Below, piece by piece: positions 1 to 9,169 of a stretch of DNA of 64,000 nt. How positions within the stretch are numbered: position 1 is the stretch's first letter; every line of letters begins with the position of its first letter. This stretch comes from JAXMDC01 sp046349035. Lineage in GTDB: Bacteria; Pseudomonadota; Alphaproteobacteria; Rhizobiales; Kaistiaceae. Position numbers and translations under genes: made by a program. The notes under the pieces were generated by a model. The model did not search any database and had not been told where the DNA came from. It worked only from the letters and a program-made list of their open reading frames with translations. Location of the stretch: NCBI GenBank assembly GCA_046349035.1, contig JAXMDC010000004.1:462093-526092 (forward strand). Reading direction: 5' to 3'.

Positions 1-2069
1 ATCGTCCCGGTCCGGCGAAACGTCGCCATCGCCCGGCGCAGCTTGTCCGCCTCGCCAGGTTCGAAGCCGGCCGCAACGATGGCGATCTTCATCGCCTGCT
101 CCTGGAATAGCGGCACGCCGAGCGTCCGCTCCAGCACCTGCTTCAGTTCGTCCTGCGGATACTGCGGCGCCGGAGACGGGTAGTGGACCTTCTCCAGGCC
201 CTGACGGCGTTTCAGATAGGGATGCACCATGTTGCCCTGGATCGGCCCCGGCCGCACGATCGCCACTTCGATGACGAGATCGTAGAAGTTCTTCGGCTTG
301 AGGCGCGGCAGCATGGTCATTTGCGCCCGGCTTTCGACCTGGAATACGCCGATCGAGTCGGCGCGCTGCAGCATCCGATAAACCGCCTCCTCCTCTTTCG
401 GGATCGTCGCCAGCGTCAGCCTCTCGCCGTAGACGCGCTCCAGGAACTGGAAGGCCTTGCGGATGCAAGTGAGCATGCCGAGCGCCAGCACGTCGACCTT
501 GAGCATGCCGACCGCGTCGAGATCGTCCTTGTCCCATTCGACGAAAGTGCGGTCCTCCATCGCCGCATTGCCGATCGGCACCGCCTCGTCGAGCCGGTCG
601 CGGGTGATGACGAAGCCGCCGACATGCTGCGACAGGTGGCGGGGAAAGCCGATAATCTCGCGCGTCGTGGCGAGCACCTTCTTCATCACCGTGCTCTCCG
701 GATCGAAGCCGACCCGCCGCGCGTCCTCCTTCATCACGCCTTCGTTCGACCAGCCCCAGACCGAACCGGCGAGCGCCCCGATGGCATCCTCGGAGAGTCC
801 GAACGCCTTACCCACCTCGCGGATCGCCGAACGCGTTCGGTAGGTGATGACGGTCCCGGCGATGCCGGCCCGGTCGCGCGAATAGGTGTCGTAGATGTAC
901 TGCATCACCTCTTCGCGCCGCTCGTGCTCGAAATCGACGTCGATGTCGGGCGGCTCCTTGCGCTCGGCGGAGATGAAGCGCTCGAAGAGGAGTTCGGCAC
1001 GCTCCGGATCGACGTCGGTAATGCGGAGGCAGAAGCAGACCGCCGAATTGGCCGCTGACCCCCGCCCCTGGCAGAGGATGCCGCGGCCGCGCGCGAACTC
1101 GACGATGTCGTGGACGGTCAGGAAGTAGCGGGCGTAGTCGAGTTCGGCGATCAGCTTCAATTCATGCGCAAGGCTCGCCCGCACTTTGGCCGGCACCCCG
1201 TCGGGATAGCGGATACGCGCGCCTTCCTCGGTCAGGCGGACCAGCGCCGCCTGCGGGTCCTCGCCTTCGCCGACCGGAACTTCGGGATAGTTGTAGCGGA
1301 GTTCGTCGAGCGAGAAGGTCAGCCGCTGAAGGACACTGAGGCTCTCGGCGACCGCCTCCGGCGCATCGCGAAAGAGCCGCAGCATCTCCTCGCCACTCTT
1401 CAAGTGCCGCTCGGCATTGGCAGCAAGCAATTTGCCGGCAGCGGCAAGCGGCACATGTTCGCGGATCGCCGTCAGCACGTCCTGAACCTCCCGCCGGTCG
1501 GGGTGGTGAAAGAGGGCGTCGTTGCTGGCAAGAAGCGGCGTGCGGCAGGCGGCGGCGATCGCCGCGAGACGAGCCAGGCGGCGCCGGTCGCCCGCGCCGT
1601 AAAGCATCGTCCCCATGAGATGGACGGCCCCGGGGAAGGCTTCGCGCAGACGGCGAAGCGTGCGTTCGAGGTCCTCCGTCAGCCGGACAGGCGGAACGAC
1701 GCCTAGAAGCAGCCCCTCACCGCCCTCCATTAGTTGATCGAGGCGCAGATCGCACTCGCCCTTCGCGGCGGCTCGGTTGCCGAGCGTCAGCAGCCGGCAG
1801 AGGCGGCCATAAGCGGCACGATCGGTCGGCCATACGAGAATGTCGGGCGTCCCGTCGGCAAAGACCAGGCGGCAGCCGACCTTGACGGCTAGGCCGACCT
1901 CCTTGGCAAGGACATGCGCACGGACGACGCCGGCAAGAGTGTTGCGGTCGGCAACGACTAGGCCGGCAAGTCCGAGCGCCTTCCCCTGCCGCACCAGTTC
2001 CTCCGGATGCGAAGCGCCGCGCAGGAACGAGAAATTGCTGGCGACGGCAAGTTCGGCAAAGCCGCTCAC
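1..2069 (-). CDS. dnaE2: Error-prone DNA polymerase DnaE2 (C-terminus outside window)
   Basis: C-family polymerase used for SOS mutagenesis and translesion synthesis with ImuA and ImuB. About 690 N-terminal codons are present of a family length near 1050-1100; the rest lies beyond base 1. The N-terminus reads VSGFAELAVASNFSFLRG, a PHP-type start in which the histidine cluster of classical DnaE is not obvious. The palm region carries GRGSAANSAVCF and the catalytic acidic motif PDIDVDFEHERR, followed by the finger motif LSQHVGGFVI. The GTG start at 2067-2069 shares bases with the imuB stop (GTGA), so translation is probably coupled. It is the last gene of the imuA-imuB-dnaE2 cassette, downstream of two SOS boxes. 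The replicative dnaE1 is unlikely because of this context and start. Confidence 0.93.
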   Translation of the reverse strand, partial: MSGFAELAVASNFSFLRGASHPEELVRQGKALGLAGLVVADRNTLAGVVRAHVLAKEVGLAVKVGCRLVFADGTPDILVWPTDRAAYGRLCRLLTLGNRAAAKGECDLRLDQLMEGGEGLLLGVVPPVRLTEDLERTLRRLREAFPGAVHLMGTMLYGAGDRRRLARLAAIAAACRTPLLASNDALFHHPDRREVQDVLTAIREHVPLAAAGKLLAANAERHLKSGEEMLRLFRDAPEAVAESLSVLQRLTFSLDELRYNYPEVPVGEGEDPQAALVRLTEEGARIRYPDGVPAKVRASLAHELKLIAELDYARYFLTVHDIVEFARGRGILCQGRGSAANSAVCFCLRITDVDPERAELLFERFISAERKEPPDIDVDFEHERREEVMQYIYDTYSRDRAGIAGTVITYRTRSAIREVGKAFGLSEDAIGALAGSVWGWSNEGVMKEDARRVGFDPESTVMKKVLATTREIIGFPRHLSQHVGGFVITRDRLDEAVPIGNAAMEDRTFVEWDKDDLDAVGMLKVDVLALGMLTCIRKAFQFLERVYGERLTLATIPKEEEAVYRMLQRADSIGVFQVESRAQMTMLPRLKPKNFYDLVIEVAIVRPGPIQGNMVHPYLKRRQGLEKVHYPSPAPQYPQDELKQVLERTLGVPLFQEQAMKIAIVAAGFEPGEADKLRRAMATFRRTGT

Positions 2070-3667
2070 GCGAATAGCCCGTGCAGAAACCACGCCGGCG
2101 CACTGCTCTCGCGGTCATAAAGGCCTTGACGGAAGAGCCAGAAGCGGTGGCCCGCCTTATCCTCGACGCGGAAATAATCGCGCGTCAGCAGATCCTCGCC
2201 GAAGCGCCACCATTCCGGAGCGATGCGCTCCGGACCCTCGGCCCGCACCACCTGATAAAGCGCGCGACGCCAGCGGAAGCGGAGCGGTGGGCCCTCCGGC
2301 ACCTCCGCCATCACCTCGACCGGCTCCGGCCGGGCAAAGAGTCGGATCGGCCGGTCGATCGGCAGGCCCGACGTAGCATCCTCCGGCCCTTCCCCATTTC
2401 CCGGCTGCCCGGCGAGCATCGCCGGCAGCGTCTCCATCGCCCGCTCCGGCCAGTGGCTGTCGCCGTGCTTTAGCCGATTGATCTGCTGGGGACCGAGCCG
2501 AGCGCCGAGGCGGTCGATGAGACCGGCAAGGTCGGCATCCCCCATGGCACTCCCAGTAAGGTCGGTCTGCGCGGGATCGCTGCGGTCGGCGACGGGAACG
2601 GCCAAGCGGATGAGATCGAACCCGAACCCGGCATCGATGTCGTTGCCGTCGCCCTTCAGTTTCTCGCGGAAGAGACGGGTAAGCGCGACGGGATCGCGTA
2701 CCGGCTGGCCGGTGCCGACGGCAAAGCGGGTCACCGCCCCGTCGACCCGGAACAGCGACAGTTCGACCAGCCGAGCGCCGAGGCCGTGCTCTTCAAGGCT
2801 CGGCTGCAATCGTCCGGCGAGCGAGGCAAGCGTCGCCTCGATATCCTCCTGACGGGCGATCGGCTCGGCGAAATTGCGCTCGGCAATTAGCACCGGCGGC
2901 GGCCGGCGCGGCGAGATCGCCTCCTCCGCCAGTCCAAGCGCCTGATCGAGGCGATCGATGAGAAGGCAGCCGAAGCGGGAAGCCAATGGGGCGCGGGGCG
3001 CTTCGAGTATCTGGCCGACGGTCTTGAGGCCGACACGGCTCATGGCGAAGACCGTGGCGGCCGGAAGACGGAGGGCGGATAGCGGCATCGGCGCCAGCAC
3101 CTCGGCCGCCTCTCCCGAGGCAACGACAGAAGGACCGCCGAAACGCGCTGCGGCAAAGGCAAGCCCCACCGTGTCGGCAATCGCCGCCCGTCCATCGATG
3201 CCCTGTCGCCGAAGACGCGCCGTAAGGTCGTCGACCAGCGCCGCTTCGCCGCCGAGAAGATGCGCGCAGCCGGTGATGTCGAAGAGAAGGCCGCCCGTCT
3301 CGTCATAAGCGACCAGCGGCGTATAGCGGTCGCTCCAATCGGCGATGAGGCCGAGGAGGTCGGCATCGGCCGCTTCGTCCGCCTCATGGCTGTCGAGCGA
3401 GGGGATCATCGCCCGCGCCTCGGCTAACGGCTGGCCGGCGACCAGGCCGAACCGCTCGGCGACTGCGTCCAGTGCGACCAGGCGAAGCGCGTTCTTGATC
3501 TTGCCGACGACCACCAGCGGAGAGAGATCGCCGCTCTTATCCAGTCCTGCCGAGCGCCAGTTGCGGCCAAGCGTCAGGCGCCGAATACGGTCGGTTGAGA
3601 GGTAGGGCAGGGCGAGCGAGAGGAAGCGCTGCCGGCTTGGCGACGGTCGTGAAACGCCGAGACTCAT
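2066..3667 (-). CDS. imuB: ImuB, Y-family polymerase-like mutasome subunit
   Basis: Inactive Y-family polymerase homologue that acts as the adaptor between DnaE2, ImuA and the sliding clamp in SOS mutagenesis. The 533-residue product opens with LSLALPYLSTDRIRRL, the characteristic ImuB N-terminus, and keeps the palm/finger layout (VVGKIKNALRLVALD, YDETGGLLFDITGCAHLLGG), with a little-finger-like region and a C-terminal tail. Upstream ATGs exist in frame, but the one at 3665-3667 fits family length and the MSLG-type start. It overlaps the 3' end of imuA by 131 bp, and its stop overlaps the dnaE2 GTG. Family knowledge says ImuB lacks the catalytic carboxylates; I did not align them. Confidence 0.92.
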   Translation of the reverse strand: MSLGVSRPSPSRQRFLSLALPYLSTDRIRRLTLGRNWRSAGLDKSGDLSPLVVVGKIKNALRLVALDAVAERFGLVAGQPLAEARAMIPSLDSHEADEAADADLLGLIADWSDRYTPLVAYDETGGLLFDITGCAHLLGGEAALVDDLTARLRRQGIDGRAAIADTVGLAFAAARFGGPSVVASGEAAEVLAPMPLSALRLPAATVFAMSRVGLKTVGQILEAPRAPLASRFGCLLIDRLDQALGLAEEAISPRRPPPVLIAERNFAEPIARQEDIEATLASLAGRLQPSLEEHGLGARLVELSLFRVDGAVTRFAVGTGQPVRDPVALTRLFREKLKGDGNDIDAGFGFDLIRLAVPVADRSDPAQTDLTGSAMGDADLAGLIDRLGARLGPQQINRLKHGDSHWPERAMETLPAMLAGQPGNGEGPEDATSGLPIDRPIRLFARPEPVEVMAEVPEGPPLRFRWRRALYQVVRAEGPERIAPEWWRFGEDLLTRDYFRVEDKAGHRFWLFRQGLYDRESSAPAWFLHGLFA

Positions 3668-4376
3668 GATCCCACTCCACATCGAATCGATCGGGGGCGC
3701 CCGAGCGGTTCCGCTCGAGTTCGAGATGCCAGGCCGGACGGCCGATCCCCTTCTGGAAACCGTCCATCGTCCCTGCTGCGAGCGGTCCGACACGCCAGCG
3801 TGTCAGGGCGGCGCTCGGCTCGGCCTCGCCCGCCTGGTGCAGGAAAAGGCCGGTGACCCCGGACTGTTGCGCCCTGAGTGCCAGACGCCGGCTGGCGGTG
3901 AGGTCGAGAACGGCGGGATTGCCGCGAATTTCCCCAAGGACGGCGGCAAGACCCTGGCAGGCGAGCCCCTCCTCGAAGGCGAACAGCGCCTCTTCAGGGC
4001 GCCTCGTCTCGACCAGGATCAGGCGTTCCGGATCGAGGCCGAACTGCAGGAATCCCGGACCGTAGGGGACGCCGGCTTCCGCCAACGCCCACCGTTCGCT
4101 CACCCAGAGGACGGGTCGCCTATCCTTCGCCGTCAGGCGGGCCAGCACCGCCAGGGCAAAGCCATTGGCGGCGCCGTTCTCACGCGTCAGCGCCGAACGG
4201 ATTTCATGAAGCCCCGCCCGCACCAGACCCCCGCCAAGCCGCCGGTCAATGCCGTCAAGGCCAAGCGTCAGGCGCTCCGGCCCGCCCTCGCCTCCGCACT
4301 CTGGCAAGGCAAGCGCCGGCCGTCCCTCAAGTGCGGCAACCTGTTGACGAAGGAGATCGAGGTGGGTGGGCAACAC
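3537..4376 (-). CDS. imuA: ImuA, SulA/RecA-like mutasome protein
   Basis: Accessory protein of the ImuA-ImuB-DnaE2 mutasome, a RecA-fold relative thought to control mutasome activity. The 279 residues include LTLGLDGIDRRLGGGL and LHEI near the N-terminus, the IRGNPAVLDLTASRRLALRAQQSGVTG region and the typical tail ending around FDVEWDHESRRF, followed by about 35 extra residues that overlap imuB. The start is GTG (4374-4376). No ATG is available downstream, and the N-terminal LRQQVAALEG heptad-like start matches family members. The start codon lies only 4 nt from an SOS box, so the repressor site overlaps the ribosome-binding region (partial SD AAAGAG). Confidence 0.9.
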   Translation of the reverse strand: MLPTHLDLLRQQVAALEGRPALALPECGGEGGPERLTLGLDGIDRRLGGGLVRAGLHEIRSALTRENGAANGFALAVLARLTAKDRRPVLWVSERWALAEAGVPYGPGFLQFGLDPERLILVETRRPEEALFAFEEGLACQGLAAVLGEIRGNPAVLDLTASRRLALRAQQSGVTGLFLHQAGEAEPSAALTRWRVGPLAAGTMDGFQKGIGRPAWHLELERNRSGAPDRFDVEWDHESRRFTTVAKPAALPLARPALPLNRPYSAPDAWPQLALGRTG

Positions 4377-4380
4377 GATT

Positions 4381-4414
4381 GTTCTCTTTTTGTTCTAATA
4401 AACAACAGGAGAAC
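4381..4414 (-). promoter_or_regulatory. Tandem LexA (SOS) boxes upstream of imuA
   Basis: Two alphaproteobacterial-type LexA sites. Bases 4381-4395 are an exact GTTC-N7-GTTC on the plus strand. Bases 4400-4414 read GTTC-N7-GTTT on the minus strand, one mismatch from consensus. A possible minus-strand -35 (TTGACT, 4423-4428) with a weak -10 near 4400-4405 would place the distal box between the promoter elements and the proximal box over the start of the transcript. GTTC-N7-GTTC is the established LexA operator of this class; occupancy by LexA is inferred. Confidence 0.8.
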
Positions 4415-4458
4415 AAAACGAGAGTCAAGCGCACCGATGGCTCGAAGAAGCTGCCTCT

Positions 4459-6069
4459 CTAATGCCGGAAGTGCCTCACCCCGGTGAACACCATGGCGAG
4501 GCCCTTGTCATTGGCGGCGGCGATGACCTCTTCGTCGCGCACCGATCCACCCGGCTGAATGATCGCCGTCGCCCCGGCTTCCGCCGCCGCCAACAGCCCA
4601 TCGGCAAAGGGGAAGAAGGCGTCAGAGGCGACCACCGACCCGACCGCCAGAGACTCAGACAACCCTGCTGTCTTGGCGGCTTCCAATGCCTTGCGCGCCG
4701 CGATGGTTGAGGAATCGACGCGGCTCATCTGCCCTGCCCCTATGCCGACCGTGGCACCGTCCTTGGCATAGACGATGGCGTTCGACTTGACGTGCTTGGC
4801 GACCTTGAAGGCGAAGCGGAGGTCGGCGAGTTCTCGCGCGCTCGGCGGCCGCCGCGTCACCACCTGGAGGTCCATGTCCTCGACCACCGCCGCGTCGCGG
4901 TCCTGCACCAGCCAACCGCCGGCGACCGAGCGCACCGTCAGCGTAGCAATCTTCGGGTCGGGCAGCGCGCCGGGCAGCAATAGACGCAGGTTCTTCTTCG
5001 CCGCGACGATCGCCTGCGCTTCGGCGCTGGCGTCGGGCGCAACGATCACCTCGGTGAAGATCTTGACGATCTCCTGCGCCGCCGCCGCATCGAGCGGACG
5101 GTTGAGCGCGACGATCCCGCCAAAGGCCGAAACCGGATCGCAGCGCAGCGCCTTCAGATAGGCGTCGAGCAGCGAGGAACCCTCAGCAACCCCACAGGGA
5201 TTGGCGTGCTTGATGATCGCCACCGCCGCCGTTCGCGCGGGATCGAATTCCGACACCAGCTCGTAAGCGGCATCGGTGTCGTTGATGTTGTTGTAGGAGA
5301 GCTCCTTGCCCTGCACCTGGCGCGCTGTGGCCACACCCGGGCGGGCGGCACCGCCGACATAGAACGCTGCCACCTGATGCGGATTTTCGCCATAGCGCGG
5401 CCGTTCCTTGAGGACGCCGCCCACCGCCAGCCATTTCGGCAGCCGCTCCCCGCCATGCTCGCCGAACCAGCCGGCGATCGCCGCATCGTACGCCGCCGTC
5501 CGCGCGAAGGCCTTACCGGCCAAGCTCCGCCGCGCCTCGCGCGAAATGCCGCCCTCTCCGAGCGCGGCCAGCACTGACGCATAGTCGGCCGGGTCGACCA
5601 CGACGGCGACATAGGCGTGGTTCTTCGCCGCCGCACGGATCATCGCCGGTCCGCCGACATCGATGTTCTCGATCGTCGTCGCATCGTCGGCTCCGGCCGC
5701 CACCGTCGCCTCGAAGGGGTAGAGATTAACAACCAGGAGATCGAACCCGGCGATGCCGTGCTGCGCCATCGCTTCGGCATGACCGGCATCGTCGCGGAGC
5801 CCGAGGAGCCCGCCATGAATCTTCGGGTGCAAGGTCTTAACCCGCCCGTCCATCATCTCGGGAAATCCGGTCACGGCCGCGACATCGGTGACCTTGATGC
5901 CGCCCGCGGTCAGCGCCGCCGCCGTACCGCCGGTCGATACGATTTCCGCGCCCCGCCCAATCAAAGCACGCGCGAACTCGACCAAACCGCTCTTATCGGA
6001 AACTGAGATCAGCACCCGGCGGATCGAAAGCCGCTCCGGGCCGGCGAAAATCTTCCGCGGCGAAGCCAT
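4459..6069 (-). CDS. purH: Bifunctional AICAR transformylase / IMP cyclohydrolase
   Basis: Catalyses the last two steps of IMP synthesis: formylation of AICAR with 10-formyl-THF, then ring closure to IMP. The 536-residue product has the N-terminal MGS-like cyclohydrolase domain (VLISVSDKSGLVEFARALI, STGGTAAAL, VKTLHPKIHGGLL), then the transformylase domain with RYGENPHQVAAFY, the active-site KHANPCG and the C-terminal PGGSVRDEEVIAAAND. The ATG at 6067-6069 gives the usual family length; the longer in-frame extension has no family support. It precedes imuA on the same strand but is separated by the SOS-box region, so the two are probably independent units. The heparinase-like gene lies just upstream. 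Confidence 0.97.
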   Translation of the reverse strand: MASPRKIFAGPERLSIRRVLISVSDKSGLVEFARALIGRGAEIVSTGGTAAALTAGGIKVTDVAAVTGFPEMMDGRVKTLHPKIHGGLLGLRDDAGHAEAMAQHGIAGFDLLVVNLYPFEATVAAGADDATTIENIDVGGPAMIRAAAKNHAYVAVVVDPADYASVLAALGEGGISREARRSLAGKAFARTAAYDAAIAGWFGEHGGERLPKWLAVGGVLKERPRYGENPHQVAAFYVGGAARPGVATARQVQGKELSYNNINDTDAAYELVSEFDPARTAAVAIIKHANPCGVAEGSSLLDAYLKALRCDPVSAFGGIVALNRPLDAAAAQEIVKIFTEVIVAPDASAEAQAIVAAKKNLRLLLPGALPDPKIATLTVRSVAGGWLVQDRDAAVVEDMDLQVVTRRPPSARELADLRFAFKVAKHVKSNAIVYAKDGATVGIGAGQMSRVDSSTIAARKALEAAKTAGLSESLAVGSVVASDAFFPFADGLLAAAEAGATAIIQPGGSVRDEEVIAAANDKGLAMVFTGVRHFRH

Positions 6070-6132
6070 GGGGACATCCCTGTCTGCGAGCCGCGGGGAT
6101 AGCACCTTTGCGCCGCGCAAGGAATGCGCGCT

Positions 6133-7926
6133 TTAGCCGTCGTCCGCACCGTCAAGATCGGCGCCCGGCAATACATTTGGCGCCGCGCCGCTTCGCATGG
6201 AATCGGGCAGACGAACACGGCCGCGGAAGCCGATACGGCGCAACGACCAGGATACCGACGGCTGCTGTTGCGGTCGCCCGAGCAGGACGATTTGCAGGCT
6301 CGGTCGGTTACCGTGAACGTCGGAGAAGAAGATGCTGTCTTCGATATTGGCTTCGGCTGTCGATTCGAACTGCCACATCTCGCCGTCGACGAAGACGAGT
6401 TCGATCGGGCCCCCCGCCTCTTCCTGAAGAGCCTCCAGACTGGGGTGGAGGTGAAAGCGGATAGCGAATGTGTCTTTGCCGCTCCGCGTCACCGGCTGGC
6501 CGCGCGGCGTCGTGAAGATATCGGCGCCGTCCAGCCGATCGCCGGTCGCCGACAGCCGTATGCGCCGGTGATGGATGATGCCGTAGCGCTCGCCAAAGCC
6601 GTCGTGACGCGCCACGATGACCGTGCCGCCCTCCTCCTGGCCGCGCTCCACCGTGACGTTCTGGGGGCCGGCGATGACGACCTCGCCCAACCGCTGCGAG
6701 AGTCCCGGTCGGTTGAGAAAGCGACAGGACGACGTGTCGTTGATGCTGACGGTGGAGTGCGCCGCTGTCGTGCGCGCCAAGCGCCGCAGTCGCGGCGGCC
6801 CGACCGTCGGCGCCCCGCAATTGACCACCACCAGCTGCCGGCCGACGCTGAGCTCGAACGAGAGGCAGCCGGCGTGAGCGGTCCCGCTGATCGGCATCGC
6901 CGGCGGCGCGCCGGTGTCCATCAGCACCAGAGTCGGCCCTGCCACCACTCTTTGATAGCCGCTGTGCGGCGCGTTCGACACCGGGTTGCCGCGTGCGTCG
7001 TCGTAAGCGAGCGCAGTAGCGACGAGATCGGACTGAGTGTCGCCCATACCGTTGAAGCGAGCAAAGCCACCGTCCCCGTGCCGGAAGAAGCGGATCATCG
7101 GCATCATGCGGTCGATGACTGCCATCAGCGCCCGCGATGGCTGAATGCCGCGCGCCGTGAACGCCTGCCTGAGCGGTAGCAGGTCCACGAGAAGGTCGAT
7201 GAGAGCGCCGGGGTTGCGCCCGACGTGACCGCCGTCGGGCAGTACCTGGTTCTGCAGTTCGCTATCCAGTTTGCGCGAAGCCTGTTTCACGAAGGCATCG
7301 GCGTCCGACATGGAAAGCGCGGCAGCAGTTAGCGCAATCATCGCCCGCAGCCGCGGGAGGCCGGCCGCCGCCATACCTGCCACGCGCCGCAAATGGCGCG
7401 TCTGCCGTGTCAGCGAGCGGATGAAGCGCGTGTAAAAGGCGTAGTCGCAGCCTTCCAGGATTAGCGGTGCCTGGGCCAGCCAAGACATAATCCGCCGCGA
7501 GACCACCTCGGTCTCCCAGGCTATGGCGGGGTGCCGGCTGCCGACTCGGATCCAGTCGGCGACCAGTGTGCGCGCCGTCGGATCGGCCGGCCCGCCATCG
7601 GCGACGCGCAGATGCCGAAGCCAGCCGAAGCCGTGCAGGCGCCGCGCCCATTCTTCGCCGGGAGGTTCGAACTCGAAGACCGAATCGTCACCGACATCGA
7701 TCAACTGGCCGGCGAAAAGAAAGCGCCCGGCATGAATGTCGGCGGCAACGGTGGGATCGGACGTACGCAGGTCGGTCGGAGCGATCAGTAGCCGCTCCGG
7801 ATAACGCCCCGCATAGCGCATGCCGAACAGCGGGCTGCCAAGCGCGCGATAAGCGAGAGCCCGGAGCGACTCAGTCAGCGTGAAGGCAGCCAGCCTTCTC
7901 CGCCCCGAGGTCATCGCACTCGCCAT
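6133..7926 (-). CDS. Heparinase II/III family protein
   Basis: 597-residue protein of the heparinase II/III-like family, the alphaproteobacterial form commonly found next to purH. The N-terminal half is helical ((alpha/alpha)-toroid type), with FAGQLIDVG and WIRVGSRHPAIAWETEVVSRRIMSWL. The C-terminal half is the beta-rich heparinase II/III domain (HAGCLSFELSVGRQLVVVNCG, AHSTVSINDTSSCRF, HHRRIRLS). No clear signal peptide is seen. Characterised relatives cleave acidic polysaccharides; the substrate here is unknown. The stop is 63 bp from the purH start, so the two are probably co-transcribed. ATG at 7924-7926 is used; a second ATG four codons on is equally possible. Confidence 0.85.
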   Translation of the reverse strand: MASAMTSGRRRLAAFTLTESLRALAYRALGSPLFGMRYAGRYPERLLIAPTDLRTSDPTVAADIHAGRFLFAGQLIDVGDDSVFEFEPPGEEWARRLHGFGWLRHLRVADGGPADPTARTLVADWIRVGSRHPAIAWETEVVSRRIMSWLAQAPLILEGCDYAFYTRFIRSLTRQTRHLRRVAGMAAAGLPRLRAMIALTAAALSMSDADAFVKQASRKLDSELQNQVLPDGGHVGRNPGALIDLLVDLLPLRQAFTARGIQPSRALMAVIDRMMPMIRFFRHGDGGFARFNGMGDTQSDLVATALAYDDARGNPVSNAPHSGYQRVVAGPTLVLMDTGAPPAMPISGTAHAGCLSFELSVGRQLVVVNCGAPTVGPPRLRRLARTTAAHSTVSINDTSSCRFLNRPGLSQRLGEVVIAGPQNVTVERGQEEGGTVIVARHDGFGERYGIIHHRRIRLSATGDRLDGADIFTTPRGQPVTRSGKDTFAIRFHLHPSLEALQEEAGGPIELVFVDGEMWQFESTAEANIEDSIFFSDVHGNRPSLQIVLLGRPQQQPSVSWSLRRIGFRGRVRLPDSMRSGAAPNVLPGADLDGADDG

Positions 7927-8038
7927 GGTCCCCGGCCTTCCGCTCTCCCTGGACGCGCCGGGTCGGAACCGGGCGTTCGGGCACCGTCAACACACTGACG
8001 CGAGAACAACGTGGTTGGTACCTGGAGAAGTCTGACGA

Positions 8039-8554
8039 TCAGCCGGCGCAGCCCTTGGCCACCGCGTCCAGTGCCGCGCTGATCCCGGCGAGCGAGTAGG
8101 TATCCGTTGTGTTGGTGCCGCGCCGCGAGGTTCCCTTGACCACCATCTGGCTGCCGCGCTTCAGCGCACCGACCAGCGCAAGCTCATCGGCGGCGCTTTC
8201 AACCCAGGCACCGTCCTCTTTGGTAAACAAGCTGAACTTCTGCGTGTCGATCTCGACCGCCGCTTTGGCATCGTCCTTGAAGGGGTACCCAATGATGATG
8301 TTGATCTCATTGGCGATATTCTCGGCCGGGCGCGTCGAGATCATGAAATAGGTCGGATCGCGATTGAGGCCGGTCGGCTGGCTCGTCTTGGGCTGCGAAG
8401 CGGCGTAGCAAAGCTTGCCCTTCTTTTCGCCGAGGGTGATCGTATAGGCCGTCCAGTCTTTAAACACGCCGAGCTTGGTCGGCGTTTGTGCGACGGCATC
8501 GCCGGCAACGAGCGCCAGCGCCAAAGTCGCAGCACAGGTGAACTTCGTGATCAT
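8039..8554 (-). CDS. Invasion-associated locus B (IalB) family exported protein
   Basis: 171 residues with a clear signal peptide (MITKFTCAATLALALVAGDAVAQ) followed by an IalB-type domain: WTAYTITLGEKKGKLCYAAS, YFMISTRP, INIIIGYPF, and a terminal cysteine (KGCAG) that may pair with the earlier CYAAS cysteine. IalB-like proteins are small periplasmic or outer-membrane beta proteins, widespread in alphaproteobacteria and named after a Bartonella invasion locus. Outside pathogens their function is unknown. It appears monocistronic; the DUF1232 gene lies 484 bp away on the same strand. Confidence 0.85.
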   Translation of the reverse strand: MITKFTCAATLALALVAGDAVAQTPTKLGVFKDWTAYTITLGEKKGKLCYAASQPKTSQPTGLNRDPTYFMISTRPAENIANEINIIIGYPFKDDAKAAVEIDTQKFSLFTKEDGAWVESAADELALVGALKRGSQMVVKGTSRRGTNTTDTYSLAGISAALDAVAKGCAG

Positions 8555-8674
8555 AGCTACTTGGCCAATCAGCTTCTGCCGCCGATCGCGGCATCCTTGC
8601 CATCCAGTTTGTCGTAAAGCTTGGAGGTAACACGGTTACCGATTGGTGAACATACGCTGACGCTCCGGCCACCG

Positions 8675-9076
8675 CTATCCGCTCCGCCTCCCCGAGGCCG
8701 GCGGAAGTTCCTCACCGCCGGTATCGGCAAGCACACGGCGGGCGGCCTCACGGTGGTCGGGTCCGATTGCCCCGCCCACCATCGCAATCGCCGCCACCAG
8801 CACGGTCAGATCGTCGGTGAAACCGAGCCCTGCAAAGAAATCCGGGATCGCATCGATCGGCACAATGAAATAGGCGAGGGCACCCAGCAACACGCCTTTG
8901 ACCCGAGGCGGGGTCGCGGGGTCGAAGGCGCAGAAATAGGCGGCCACTAGATCTTCGGCGAACGGTATGCGCGCCAACGCCTTGCGCAGCGCCGGCCAGA
9001 AGCCGCGGCGAACCCGCGCTTCGCTTCGCGTGCCCTTCTCGGGCCCGAGAATCTCGCCGTATTTGATCTCTCTCAT
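8675..9076 (-). CDS. YkvA-like DUF1232 membrane protein
   Basis: 133 residues from the ATG at 9074-9076 (MREIKYGEILGPE), chosen because this is the usual N-terminus of the family; the longer frame adds about 28 atypical residues. The DUF1232 core is LLGALAYFIVPIDAIPDFF then LGFTDDLTVLVAAIAMV, a short hairpin-like membrane segment pair with the conserved P-x-D-x-I-P-D motif. The function of the family is not established. The gene sits between the IalB gene and thpR on the same strand. Confidence 0.85.
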   Translation of the reverse strand: MREIKYGEILGPEKGTRSEARVRRGFWPALRKALARIPFAEDLVAAYFCAFDPATPPRVKGVLLGALAYFIVPIDAIPDFFAGLGFTDDLTVLVAAIAMVGGAIGPDHREAARRVLADTGGEELPPASGRRSG

Positions 9077-9169
9077 CAAGGCCGGCTCCAACGGCAGGCC
9101 ACCCCTCAGCCAGGATGCTCTTCCCGCTCCGCGACGGCAAGTGTTCCGTCCTGCGGACATCGCCGCACC

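Noticed and set aside
183..1706. Plus-strand frames over the first 1.7 kb
   Set aside because: The minus strand encodes DnaE2 with polymerase motifs; the plus-strand frames are shadows.
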